10,737 nucleotides of DNA from contig JAEWAG010000255.1 of assembly GCA_023391775.1 (NCBI GenBank), positions 1 through 10,737 on the forward strand. The letters are read 5' to 3'. Each line of letters begins with the position of its first letter. The first letter of the stretch is position 1. This DNA comes from Pseudomonadota bacterium (GTDB lineage: Bacteria > Pseudomonadota > Gammaproteobacteria > Xanthomonadales > Xanthomonadaceae). This document shows, piece after piece, positions 1 through 6,829 of this stretch. A program made the position numbers and the translations under genes. Under the pieces are notes generated by a model. It searched no databases, was not told the DNA's origin, and was given only the letters and a program-made list of their open reading frames with translations.

Positions 1-673
1 AGAAGGCGAAGTCGCCGGTGTGGCGCGGCCACATCCAGTTGTCGATGTCGCCGCCGTACTTGCCGACGCTGCCCGGAGGCGCGTACGCCAGGCGCACGTC
101 GCGGATTTCCAGGTTCTTGAACAGGCGGTAGGTATTGCCGCCGGAGAAGCTGTACAGGCGGCAGCGGAAACCCGGCTCGGATTCGCAGTCGGCGATGAGC
201 TTCTTCTCGAACGCCTCCAGCGCGCGGGTGCGGCCCAGGGCGTCGGGCGCGGCGGCGATGGCCGCGCGGGCCTCGGCGGTCACGTCGGTGATCTCGTCCA
301 GCACGAACACGCGCGCGTTGGGACCGGCGCTGAGCTCGTCGGCCTGGGTCGGGGCGTTGAAGCCTTCCTTGATCAGGTTCTTCTCGGCGGTCGAGTTGAG
401 CTGGATCGCACCGTAGGCGCAGTGGTGGTTGGTCACCACCAGGCCCTGCGGGGAAACCAAGCTGGCGGTGCAGCCGCCCAGCGCCACGACCGCGCCCATC
501 GGGTCGCCGGTCAGGTCCGCCAGCTGCTCCGGCGCCAGCTCCAGCCCGGCCTTCTTCAGCGGCCCGGCGATCTCGGGCAGCTGCTGCGGCACCCACATGC
601 CTTCGGCGGCGTGGGCGAGCGGGAGGCCCACCAGGGCGACAAGGACGGAGGCAGCGAGCGGGCGCAGGCGCAT
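1..673 (-). CDS. S46 family serine dipeptidyl-peptidase (DPP7/DPP11 type), 5' part only
   Basis: Reading the minus strand from the ATG at 671-673 gives 224 residues with no stop before the left edge, so the gene is cut by the window. Residues 1-23 look like a signal peptide (basic MRLR start, hydrophobic stretch, LAHAAEG), as expected for a periplasmic peptidase. Residues 81-85 read TNHHC, the hallmark around the catalytic histidine of peptidase family S46. Residues 207-222 carry GGDIDNW followed by HTGDF, which holds the catalytic aspartate region. The spacing between the two motifs fits known S46 enzymes (established family knowledge: a chymotrypsin-like His-Asp-Ser triad that removes N-terminal dipeptides). 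The serine lies outside the window. DPP7-like (hydrophobic P1) and DPP11-like (acidic P1) specificity cannot be separated from this part. The Shine-Dalgarno is weak (GGAA, 684-687). The family call is secure; the specificity is not. Confidence 0.94.
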   Translation of the reverse strand, partial: MRLRPLAASVLVALVGLPLAHAAEGMWVPQQLPEIAGPLKKAGLELAPEQLADLTGDPMGAVVALGGCTASLVSPQGLVVTNHHCAYGAIQLNSTAEKNLIKEGFNAPTQADELSAGPNARVFVLDEITDVTAEARAAIAAAPDALGRTRALEAFEKKLIADCESEPGFRCRLYSFSGGNTYRLFKNLEIRDVRLAYAPPGSVGKYGGDIDNWMWPRHTGDFAF

Positions 674-705
674 GGGCAGAAAGTTCCAGCCGAAAGGGAT
701 CCGGG

Positions 706-711
706 ATTCTA
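706..711 (-). promoter_or_regulatory. Candidate -10 box (TAGAAT) for the S46 peptidase gene
   Basis: On the minus strand the hexamer TAGAAT matches the sigma-70 -10 consensus at five of six bases and ends 32 nt before the peptidase ATG. No convincing -35 box is seen 16-18 bp upstream. Inferred from sequence only. Confidence 0.45.
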
Positions 712-815
712 GCCCCGCGACCGGGCCTTCGGCCCCATGACTTCTGGCAGGGCCAACGGTCCGGCCCGGGCGGCGAGAACCGCCTCCGATCACCTTCATG
801 GTTTCGCTGGCAACC

Positions 816-821
816 TATAAT
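816..821 (+). promoter_or_regulatory. Candidate -10 box (TATAAT) for tdh
   Basis: A perfect TATAAT lies 33 nt before the chosen tdh start. The -35 region is poor (TTCATG at 795-800 with a 15-bp spacer is the nearest candidate). If this is the promoter, an ATG at 798 in the tdh frame lies upstream of the transcript, which supports the start at 855. Confidence 0.6.
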
Positions 822-854
822 GCCGCCCTTCCCCATCCCACCCGAGGCCCACCG

Positions 855-1889
855 ATGTCCCGAACCATGAAGGCGCTGGTCAAGCGCGAAGCCGCGAAGG
901 GCATCTGGATGGAGGAGGTACCGGTTCCGCAGCCGGGCCCGAACGAGGTGCTGGTGAGGGTGGAGAAGACCGCCATCTGCGGCACCGACCTGCACATCTA
1001 CCTGTGGGACGAGTGGAGCCAGCGCACCATCCGCCCCGGGCTGGTGATCGGCCACGAGTTCGTCGGCCGGGTCGAGGAACTGGGCCCGGGCGTGTCCGGC
1101 TACAAGGTCGGCCAGCGCGTGTCGGCCGAGGGCCACATCGTCTGCGGCCACTGCCGCAACTGCCGCGGCGGCCGCCCGCACCTGTGCCCGCACACGGTGG
1201 GCATCGGCGTGAACCGCGACGGCGCCTTCGCCGAGTACATCGTGATGCCGGCCTCCAACCTGTGGCCGATCCCGGACCCGGTGCCGTCGGAGCTGGCCGC
1301 CTTCTTCGATCCCTACGGCAACGCCGCGCACTGCGCGCTGGAATTCGACGTGGTCGGCGAGGACGTGCTGATCACCGGCGCCGGCCCGATCGGCATCATC
1401 GCCGCCGGCATCTGCAAGCACATCGGAGCGCGCAATGTCGTCGTCACCGACGTCAACGACTACCGCCTGAAGCTGGCCGCCGACATGGGCGCGACCCGCG
1501 TGGTCAACGTGGCCAACAGCTCGCTCAAGGACGTGATGGCCGACCTGCACATGGAAGGCTTCGACGTGGGCCTGGAGATGAGCGGCAACCCGCGCGCGTT
1601 CAACGACATGCTCGAGTGCATGTATCCGGGCGGCAAGATCGCCATGCTCGGGATCATGCCCAAGGGCGCCGGCTGCGACTGGGACCGGATCATCTTCAAG
1701 GGCCTCACCGTGCAAGGCATCTACGGCCGGAAGATGTACGAGACCTGGTACAAGATGACCCAGCTGGTGCTGTCCGGCTTCCCGCTGGGCAAGGTGCTCA
1801 CCCACCAGCTGCCGGCCAGCGAGTTCCAGCAGGGCTTCGACCTGATGGAACAGGGCAAGGCCGGCAAGGTGGTACTCAGCTGGACCTGA
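855..1889 (+). CDS. tdh: L-threonine 3-dehydrogenase
   Basis: Zinc-dependent, NAD-linked medium-chain dehydrogenase that oxidises L-threonine to 2-amino-3-ketobutyrate, the substrate of Kbl (encoded at 8445-9641). At 344 residues it aligns along its length with the E. coli enzyme (341 aa). With this start, C42, H67 and E68 match the catalytic zinc site, and C97, C100, C103 and C111 form the structural zinc site within [11 protein letters not shown]94 is the equivalent of the active-site His in EGH. GAGPIG at 175-180 is the Rossmann NAD-binding loop. The start at 855 was chosen because GAGG (844-847) lies 7 nt upstream and because the -10 box at 816-821 rules out the in-frame ATG at 798. The ATG at 867 (MKAL, exactly the E. 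coli start) is the alternative. The gene appears monocistronic, ending in the terminator at 1912-1935. Confidence 0.96.
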   Translation: MSRTMKALVKREAAKGIWMEEVPVPQPGPNEVLVRVEKTAICGTDLHIYLWDEWSQRTIRPGLVIGHEFVGRVEELGPGVSGYKVGQRVSAEGHIVCGHCRNCRGGRPHLCPHTVGIGVNRDGAFAEYIVMPASNLWPIPDPVPSELAAFFDPYGNAAHCALEFDVVGEDVLITGAGPIGIIAAGICKHIGARNVVVTDVNDYRLKLAADMGATRVVNVANSSLKDVMADLHMEGFDVGLEMSGNPRAFNDMLECMYPGGKIAMLGIMPKGAGCDWDRIIFKGLTVQGIYGRKMYETWYKMTQLVLSGFPLGKVLTHQLPASEFQQGFDLMEQGKAGKVVLSWT

Positions 1890-1911
1890 GCCGGCCGGTC
1901 CCGCACAACGA

Positions 1912-1935
1912 AAAAGGCGCCTTGCGGCGCCTTTT
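1912..1935. terminator. Bidirectional rho-independent terminator between tdh and the TorF-like gene
   Basis: AAAAGGCGCC (1912-1921), loop TTGC, GGCGCCTTTT (1926-1935) is a perfect 10-bp inverted repeat. Its six GC-rich inner pairs are flanked by A and T runs, so each strand presents a hairpin followed by a T run. It starts 22 nt after the tdh stop and lies 21 nt beyond the stop of the converging TorF-like gene, so it can serve both. Confidence 0.88.
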
Positions 1936-1956
1936 CCGTTTCCCCGGAGGGAGAAA

Positions 1957-2652
1957 TTACTGGCCGACGCTCAGGGTCAGGACCAGGCGGTTGTCGGCCA
2001 GCTCGCCGAAGGCGTCGCGGCCGTTGCCGTCGGTGCCGACGTATGCCAGCGCGGCGCTGACCACGCCCCAGCTGCGCGACACGCCGACGCTCCAGTCGGT
2101 GTAGTCCTCGCCGTACTCCTCGTCGAACATGCTGCGGCCCACGCCCAGGTCGAGGCTGAAGTCCTGCGGCAGGCCGAAGCTGGCGCCGCCGGCCACGTAC
2201 CAGGCGTCGGTGTCGCTGCCGCCGAAATCATTGGAGTAGGCGACGGTGAGGCTGTAGGTCTCGGCGAAGGTGGTGGTGGTGATCAGCTCGTTGAAGTTCA
2301 GCTCGCTGGCACCCGGGTAGGTGTAGCGGTTGAGCATGACGTCGAAGTTGACCGCGTCGTTGAAGTCGACGTTGTAGCCGATGAAGCCGTCGACCTCGAA
2401 GTCCGGGTCGCCGTCACCGAAGTCCACGCCCGAAGCCCACACGCCCGCGTAGAAACCGGCCGGCGAGGTGTAGGTGAAACCGGCCTGGCCGGTCGGGTTC
2501 TCGTCGCTCTGCGACACGCCGCGCCACACGTAGTCGGAGACCGCGGTGACTTCCCAGGAGAACGGCGATTCCGCTTCTTCCTGCGCAAAGGCGGCAAACG
2601 GGACGGCGGACAGCACGAGGGCGAGCGAAGCGGCGAGCTTGAAAGGCTTCAT
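1957..2652 (-). CDS. TorF-family putative outer-membrane porin (TIGR02001 type)
   Basis: A 231-residue secreted protein. Residues 1-23 form a signal peptide with a likely AFA|Q cleavage. The mature part begins with FSWEVTAVSDYVWRGVSQSD, the conserved opening of the TIGR02001 / TorF family of small proteobacterial outer-membrane proteins. The rest is made of alternating short hydrophobic/polar strands rich in aromatic and acidic residues, as expected of a beta-barrel of roughly 8-12 strands. There is no cysteine and no C-terminal phenylalanine (it ends LTLSVGQ). The family's substrate is not established. The ATG is supported by AGGAGA (2662-2667) 9 nt upstream. It has its own candidate promoter 142 bp after cysA and its own terminator, so it is probably a separate unit, though readthrough from the cys operon in the same direction is possible. 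Confidence 0.87.
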   Translation of the reverse strand: MKPFKLAASLALVLSAVPFAAFAQEEAESPFSWEVTAVSDYVWRGVSQSDENPTGQAGFTYTSPAGFYAGVWASGVDFGDGDPDFEVDGFIGYNVDFNDAVNFDVMLNRYTYPGASELNFNELITTTTFAETYSLTVAYSNDFGGSDTDAWYVAGGASFGLPQDFSLDLGVGRSMFDEEYGEDYTDWSVGVSRSWGVVSAALAYVGTDGNGRDAFGELADNRLVLTLSVGQ

Positions 2653-2717
2653 GGGGTGATCTCTCCTGGGTGGCGGGGACGGCGCGGGCGGACCGGTCTT
2701 GCGTCACGCTTCACAAT

Positions 2718-2746
2718 TATTTAATCCAAGCTTTGCCGCATTGCAA
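2718..2746 (-). promoter_or_regulatory. Candidate promoter of the TorF-like gene
   Basis: On the minus strand TTGCAA (2741-2746), a 17-bp spacer and TAAATA (2718-2723) lie in the one clearly AT-richer patch of this intergenic region, about 65 nt before the ATG. The -35 box matches consensus at four of six bases and the -10 at three, so the assignment is tentative. Confidence 0.4.
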
Positions 2747-2767
2747 CATTCCTGTGCGAATGGTTGC
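2743..2767. repeat. Imperfect palindrome overlapping the -35 region of the TorF-like gene
   Basis: GCAACATTC (2743-2751) and GAATGGTTGC (2758-2767) are inverted copies with one unpaired base and a 6-nt centre. The left arm overlaps the proposed TTGCAA -35 box, which is where an operator would sit. It also lies downstream of cysA on the transcribed strand and could form an mRNA hairpin, but no T run follows. Confidence 0.35.
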
Positions 2768-2770
2768 CGC

Positions 2771-2784
2771 GGCGGCCGGCCGCC
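2771..2784. repeat. Perfect 14-bp GC palindrome downstream of cysA
   Basis: GGCGGCCGGCCGCC reads the same on both strands and starts 11 nt after the cysA stop on the transcribed strand. As RNA it would give a short five-pair GC hairpin with a 4-nt loop. There is no T run after it, so it is not a standard rho-independent terminator. In DNA this GC-rich such palindromes also arise by chance. Confidence 0.3.
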
Positions 2785-2794
2785 CACCAATCCC

Positions 2795-3838
2795 TCAGCT
2801 CCCGGCAAAGGCTCCATAGCGCACGGGCACCAGGCCCACCCGGCTGCCGGGAGGATGCGCGGCCGCAGCGTCCAGCGGCAGCTCCACCTCGACCTCCTCG
2901 CCCTGCCCGCCCTCCAGTCTCGCGCGCACCCGCAGACGCGGCCCGCTGCGCTGGGCATCGACCACCACCGCCTCCCAGCCGCCCTCGCCCAGACGCAGGT
3001 CCTCGGGACGCACATAAACATCCACTTCGCCGCCTGTTTCCGGCAACGGCCCGCCTGGCGGCAGGGCCAGCCCGCCGACCTCGACCCGCTCGCCACGACG
3101 GCGCCCGCGCAGGCGGTTCACCGCGCCGACGAAGGAATACACGAACGGGCTCGCCGGGCGGTCATAGGCCTCGGCGGGCGTCGCCAGCTGCTCGATCCGG
3201 CCGCCGTTGAGGATGGCCACCCGGTCCGCCAGCTCCAGCGCCTCTTCCTGGTCGTGGGTGACGAACACGGTGGTCAGCCCGGTCTGCACGTGCAGCTGGC
3301 GCAGCCAGGCGCGCAGGTCGCGGCGTACCTGGGCGTCGAGCGCGCCGAACGGCTCATCCAGCAGCAGCACGCGCGGTTCGATCGCCAACGCGCGGGCCAG
3401 GGCTACGCGCTGGCGCTGGCCGCCGGACAGCTGGGTCGGATAGCGCCCGCCCAGGCCCTGCAGCTGGACCAGCGACAGCAGCTCCTCCACCCGTGCGGCG
3501 ATGCGCGCGGCCGGCCAGCGGTCGCGCCCGCGCCGCACCTTCAGGCCGAAGGCGATGTTCTCGGCCACGGTCATGTGCCGGAACAGGGCGTAGTGCTGGA
3601 ACACGAAGCCCACCCGCCGCTCCTGCACGCTCAGCCGCGAGGCGTCGTCGCCGCCGAACAGGATGCGCCCGCCATCGGCGTGTTCCAGGCCGGCGATCGT
3701 CCGCAGCAGGGTGGTCTTGCCCGAACCGGACGGACCCAGCAGGGCCAGCAGCTCGCCTTCCTGGATCTCCAGGTTGATGTCGTCCAGCGCGGCGAAGGAG
3801 CCGAAGCGCTTGTGCAGGTTCTGGATCTGGATCTTCAT
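2795..3838 (-). CDS. cysA: Sulfate/thiosulfate ABC transporter ATPase CysA
   Basis: A 347-residue ABC ATPase that powers sulfate import through CysT-CysW. Visible motifs: Walker [10 protein letters not shown] (35-43), Q-loop Q81 in VFQHYALF, signature LSGGQ (137-141), Walker B LLLDEP (158-163), D-loop GALDA and H-loop H195. The opening [13 protein letters not shown] and the C-terminal regulatory half from about residue 230, including [12 protein letters not shown], match CysA of the CUT1-like sulfate/molybdate group. The E. coli protein is 365 aa, so this one is full length with a slightly short tail. It is the last gene of the operon. GAGGA (3845-3849) overlaps the cysW stop and lies 6 nt before the cysA ATG, so the two are probably translationally coupled. 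Cytoplasmic face of the inner membrane. Confidence 0.96.
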   Translation of the reverse strand: MKIQIQNLHKRFGSFAALDDINLEIQEGELLALLGPSGSGKTTLLRTIAGLEHADGGRILFGGDDASRLSVQERRVGFVFQHYALFRHMTVAENIAFGLKVRRGRDRWPAARIAARVEELLSLVQLQGLGGRYPTQLSGGQRQRVALARALAIEPRVLLLDEPFGALDAQVRRDLRAWLRQLHVQTGLTTVFVTHDQEEALELADRVAILNGGRIEQLATPAEAYDRPASPFVYSFVGAVNRLRGRRRGERVEVGGLALPPGGPLPETGGEVDVYVRPEDLRLGEGGWEAVVVDAQRSGPRLRVRARLEGGQGEEVEVELPLDAAAAHPPGSRVGLVPVRYGAFAGS

Positions 3839-3847
3839 CGCATGTCC

Positions 3848-4822
3848 TCAGTGGCGGTGGGCGGCAGCCAGCGATTCGCCGTGCCGCCATTCCAGCCAGG
3901 TCTTGAGCACCAGGGTCACCAGTGCGCTCAGCGCCAGCAGCGAGGCCACCGCGAAGGCGGCGCTGTAGGCGTATTCGTTGTAGAGGATCTCCACGTGCAG
4001 CGGCAGCGTGTTGGTGCGCCCGCGAATGTGGCCGGACACCACCGACACCGCGCCGAACTCGCCCATGGCCCGCGCGCCGCACAGCAGCACCCCGTACAGC
4101 AGGCCCCAGCGGATGTTGGGCAGGGTCACCCGCCAGAACGTCTGCCAGCCGCTGGCGCCCAGGCTCAGCGCGGCCAGCTCCTCGTCGCTGCCCTGCTGCA
4201 CCATCAGCGGCATCAGCTCGCGGGCGATGAACGGGAAGGTGACGAACACCGTCGCCAGCACGATGCCCGGCAGGGCGAACACGATCTTCGGCAGCTGCAG
4301 GTGGAACTGCCAGCCCAGCAGCGACAGGTCCACGCCCTCGTCGATCAGCGGCCAGGCCCAGCCGTGGGAGCCGAAGATCAGGATGAAGACCAGGCCGGCG
4401 ACCACCGGCGAGACCGCGAACGGCAGGTCGATCAGACTCACCAGCAGGCGCTTGCCGCGGAACTCGTGCTTGGCCACCAGCCAGGCCGCGGCCACGCCGA
4501 ACACCAGGTTGAGCGGCACCGCGATCACGGTCACCAGCAGGGTCAGCTTCACCGCCGCCAGCGCGTCCGGCTCGCGGATCGCGGCCGGGAACGCACCGGC
4601 GCCGCCGCGCAGCGCCTCGGCAAACACCAGCAGCAGCGGCAGCAGCAGGAAGGCGAGCAGGAAGCCGACCGCGCCGGCAATCAGCAGCCATTGCACCCAG
4701 CGCGGCTCGCTGGTCGGCGAAGGCCGGCGGACGCGTGCGGTGGATGCAGGATCGGCCATCGTCAGCTCCCGGGGATCCAGGGCGAGGATGCCCTGCACGT
4801 TAGCACTGCCCTGTGGCGCCAT
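3848..4822 (-). CDS. cysW: Sulfate ABC transporter permease CysW
   Basis: A 324-residue inner-membrane permease, partner of CysT in the sulfate channel. About six hydrophobic segments are visible, the first near residues 45-68. The cytoplasmic coupling (EAA) loop reads [10 protein letters not shown] then WRVTLPNI, contacting Cys[21 protein letters not shown] is characteristic of CysW. The ATG at 4820-4822 follows the cysT stop with one base between (TGAGATG) and has GGGGAGG (4831-4837) 8 nt upstream, so it was chosen. An in-frame ATG at 4757-4759 (MADPAST) also has a GGAG 6 nt upstream and would give 303 aa, closer to E. coli CysW (291 aa). The first 21 residues of the longer form show no recognisable motif, so the start is uncertain even though the gene is not. 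Confidence 0.95.
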   Translation of the reverse strand: MAPQGSANVQGILALDPRELTMADPASTARVRRPSPTSEPRWVQWLLIAGAVGFLLAFLLLPLLLVFAEALRGGAGAFPAAIREPDALAAVKLTLLVTVIAVPLNLVFGVAAAWLVAKHEFRGKRLLVSLIDLPFAVSPVVAGLVFILIFGSHGWAWPLIDEGVDLSLLGWQFHLQLPKIVFALPGIVLATVFVTFPFIARELMPLMVQQGSDEELAALSLGASGWQTFWRVTLPNIRWGLLYGVLLCGARAMGEFGAVSVVSGHIRGRTNTLPLHVEILYNEYAYSAAFAVASLLALSALVTLVLKTWLEWRHGESLAAAHRH

Positions 4823-4823
4823 C

Positions 4824-5702
4824 TCACCGTCCTCCCCTGCGCGCGGCCAGGCGCGACTGCAGCGTGTTGATCAGCAGCAGCAGCGCGAACGACAGCAGCA
4901 GCATGGCCACCGCGATCGCGTTGGCGCCGGCGTAGTCGAATTCCTCGAGCTTGATCGTGATCAGCAGCGGCGCGATCTCCGAGACCATGGGGATATTGCC
5001 GGCAATGAAGATCACCGAGCCGTACTCGCCCACTCCGCGCGCGAAGGCCAAGGCGAAGCCGGCCAGCACCGCCGGCCACACCGCCGGCAGCACCACCTTC
5101 CACACCGTGTTCCAACGACCGGCGCCGAGCGTGGCCGCGGCTTCTTCCAGTTCGCCCTCGGTCTCGGCCAGCACCGGCTGCACCACCCGCACCACGAATG
5201 GCAGGCCGATGAACACCAGGGCCACGGTGATGCCCAGCGGGGTGTAGGCGACCGTGATCCCGGCCGCTTCCAGCCACTGCCCGATCCAGCCGTTGCCGCC
5301 GTAAAGCGCGGTCAGGGCGATGCCGGCGACCGCGGTGGGCAGCGCGAACGGCAGGTCGATCATGGCGTCGAACAGGCGTCGGCCCGGGAACTCGTAGCGC
5401 ACCAGCACCCAGGCCACCAAGGTGCCCATCACCGCGTTGAACGCGGCCGCGGCCAGCGCGGTGCCGAAGCTGATCTTCAATGCCGCCAGCACCCGCGGAT
5501 CGGTCCAGATCGCCCACAGCCCACTCCAGCCCAGGCCGGCCGAATGGATGAACACGCCGGCCAGCGGGATCAGCACGATCAGGCTCAGCCAGGCCACGGT
5601 GTAGCCCAGGCTCAGGCCAAAGCCGGGCATTACCCGGCGGCGGCGGCCGGACGCGGGTACGCCGCCCGCGGGCGGCGTCAGGGGGTTGGGGACGCTGGAC
5701 AT
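4824..5702 (-). CDS. cysT: Sulfate ABC transporter permease CysT (CysU)
   Basis: A 292-residue inner-membrane permease. After a basic N-terminus (RRRR at 20-23) it has about six membrane spans, the first near residues 31-53. The EAA loop reads [10 protein letters not shown] then [26 protein letters not shown] and [17 protein letters not shown] are typical CysT segments. It heterodimerises with CysW. The start ATG at 5700-5702 has only a weak ribosome site (GAAG, 5710-5713), much poorer than those of cysW and cysA, so translation of the permeases may be deliberately low relative to sbp. It lies 72 nt after sbp, and that gap carries the hairpin at 5742-5768. Same direction as its neighbours and clearly one operon. 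Confidence 0.95.
   Translation of the reverse strand: MSSVPNPLTPPAGGVPASGRRRRVMPGFGLSLGYTVAWLSLIVLIPLAGVFIHSAGLGWSGLWAIWTDPRVLAALKISFGTALAAAAFNAVMGTLVAWVLVRYEFPGRRLFDAMIDLPFALPTAVAGIALTALYGGNGWIGQWLEAAGITVAYTPLGITVALVFIGLPFVVRVVQPVLAETEGELEEAAATLGAGRWNTVWKVVLPAVWPAVLAGFALAFARGVGEYGSVIFIAGNIPMVSEIAPLLITIKLEEFDYAGANAIAVAMLLLSFALLLLINTLQSRLAARRGGR
4831..4837 (-). promoter_or_regulatory. Ribosome binding site deciding the cysW start
   Basis: GGGGAGG on the minus strand lies 8 nt before the ATG at 4820-4822 and inside the last codons of cysT. It is stronger than the GGAG serving the alternative ATG at 4759, and the arrangement favours translational coupling to cysT. Confidence 0.6.
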
Positions 5703-5741
5703 CGGTGTGCTTCGTCGGTGGCCGTCTTCAGCAGTGGAAGG

Positions 5742-5768
5742 GGCCCGGGGCGGCGTGCACCCCGGGCC
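5742..5768 (-). other. Intercistronic hairpin between sbp and cysT
   Basis: GGCCCGGGG (5742-5750) and CCCCGGGCC (5760-5768) are perfect inverted 9-mers with a 9-nt loop, starting 6 nt after the sbp stop on the transcribed strand. All nine pairs are G-C. No T run follows, so full termination is unlikely. By analogy with the element between malE and malF, such a structure just after a binding-protein gene can block 3' exonucleases and keep the upstream message abundant. The role is inference; the repeat is directly visible. Confidence 0.6.
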
Positions 5769-5774
5769 ACCCGG

Positions 5775-6797
5775 TTACTTGCGCTTCGCCGCGGCGAGGA
5801 TCTGGTCGAACTCGCCACCGTCGCTGAAGTGGCGCTTCTGCGCCTGCGCCCAGGAGCCGAAGGCACCATCGATGGTCACCAGCTGCACCTTCGGGAAGCG
5901 CGCCACGTCGGCCGGATCGGCGTGCTGCGGATGGCGCGGGCGGTAGTAGTTCTTCGCCGCGATGCGCTGGCCTTCCGGCGAGTAGAGGAACTCCAGGTAC
6001 GCCTGGGCGATCTCGCGGGTGCCCTTCCTGTCGACGTTGCGGTCGACGATCGCCACCGGCGGCTCGGCCAGGATCGACAGTGACGGGACCACGATGTCGA
6101 ACTTGTCCGGGCCCAGCTCCTCGATCGACAGGAACGCCTCGTTCTCCCAGGCCAGCAGCACGTCGCCGATGCCGCGCTGGACGAAGGTGGTGGTCGAGCC
6201 GCGGGCGCCGGTATCCAGCACCGGCACGTTGCGGAACAGCGAGGTCATGAAGTTGCGGACCTTGGCCTCGTCGCCCTTGAAGATCTTCTCGGCAAAGGCC
6301 CAGGCGGCCAGGTAGTTCCAGCGCGCGCCGCCGGAGGTCTTCGGGTTGGGGGTCACCACCGAGACGTTGGAGCGCAGCAGGTCCGGCCAGTCCTTGATGT
6401 TCTTCGGGTTGCCCTTGCGCACCAGGAACACGATGGTCGAGGTGTAAGGCGAGCTGTTCTCCGGCAGGCGCTGCTGCCAGTCCGGACGGATCAGCTTGCG
6501 CTCGGCGATGGAATCGATGTCGTAGGCCAGGGCCAGGGTGACCACGTCGGCCTCCAGGCCGTCGATCACCGCACGCGCCTGCTTGCCCGAGCCCCCGTGC
6601 GAGGTCTCGATCTCCAGCTTCTGGCCCTTGGCCTGCTGCCAGTGGCGGGCGAAGGCCGTGTTGAACTCGCGATACAGCTCGCGGGTGGGATCGTAGGACA
6701 CATTGAGCAGGCGGGCGTCCTTGGCGAGGGCACCCATCGCAAGGGTCAGGCCGAAGACGGCGGCCAGCACCGGGGCGGAACGGCGGAGGATGTTCAA
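5775..6797 (-). CDS. sbp: Periplasmic sulfate-binding protein Sbp
   Basis: A 340-residue periplasmic protein that binds sulfate and delivers it to CysT-CysW-CysA. Residues 1-25 are a signal peptide (basic NILRR, hydrophobic core, GALA|K). The mature start [17 protein letters not shown] closely matches E. coli Sbp. The two family signatures are present: HGGSGKQ (67-73) and [11 protein letters not shown] (151-161), followed by [12 protein letters not shown] and YSPEGQ. Sbp and CysP are close relatives, so thiosulfate may also be bound; the resemblance is stronger to Sbp. The start codon is TTG (6795-6797), not ATG: GGAG at 6807-6810 lies 9 nt upstream, and the next in-frame ATG (residue 21) would remove most of the signal peptide. 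The gene follows the porin gene by 32 nt. Confidence 0.96.
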   Translation of the reverse strand: MNILRRSAPVLAAVFGLTLAMGALAKDARLLNVSYDPTRELYREFNTAFARHWQQAKGQKLEIETSHGGSGKQARAVIDGLEADVVTLALAYDIDSIAERKLIRPDWQQRLPENSSPYTSTIVFLVRKGNPKNIKDWPDLLRSNVSVVTPNPKTSGGARWNYLAAWAFAEKIFKGDEAKVRNFMTSLFRNVPVLDTGARGSTTTFVQRGIGDVLLAWENEAFLSIEELGPDKFDIVVPSLSILAEPPVAIVDRNVDRKGTREIAQAYLEFLYSPEGQRIAAKNYYRPRHPQHADPADVARFPKVQLVTIDGAFGSWAQAQKRHFSDGGEFDQILAAAKRK

Positions 6798-6810
6798 GGG
6801 GAAGGGCTCC
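6795..6810 (-). promoter_or_regulatory. Ribosome binding site and TTG start codon of sbp
   Basis: GGAG (6807-6810), 9-nt spacer, TTG (6795-6797). The signal peptide is intact only when translation begins here. In-frame upstream codons run back to a CTG at 6831-6833 without an ATG, and that stretch overlaps the porin stop. Confidence 0.65.
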
Positions 6811-6829
6811 GTAGGGATGGGGTGGCGGT

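Noticed and set aside
20..712. Plus-strand frame opposite the S46 peptidase
   Set aside because: The minus strand encodes a signal peptide and both S46 catalytic motifs. The plus frame is a compositional mirror of it.
723..735. GGGCC-TTC-GGCCC short inverted repeat between the S46 and tdh promoters
   Set aside because: Five GC pairs in very GC-rich DNA are expected by chance, and no T run or regulator half-site is evident.
798..854. Longer tdh start at 798
   Set aside because: The extra 19 residues include the TATAAT box in their codons, have no homology, and precede the likely transcription start. GAGG at 844-847 supports 855.
1004..2104. Plus-strand frame overlapping tdh in another phase
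   Set aside because: Arg/Pro/Gly-rich shadow of tdh, with no ribosome site. It also runs through the terminator at 1912-1935 into the opposing gene.
2699..6083. Very long plus-strand open frames opposite cysA, cysW, cysT and sbp (2699-4870 and 4008-6083)
   Set aside because: Their translations are low-complexity, rich in Gln, Arg, His, Ala and Pro, and show no family motif. The minus strand carries unmistakable Cys transporter proteins over the same bases. High GC content makes such antisense frames common.
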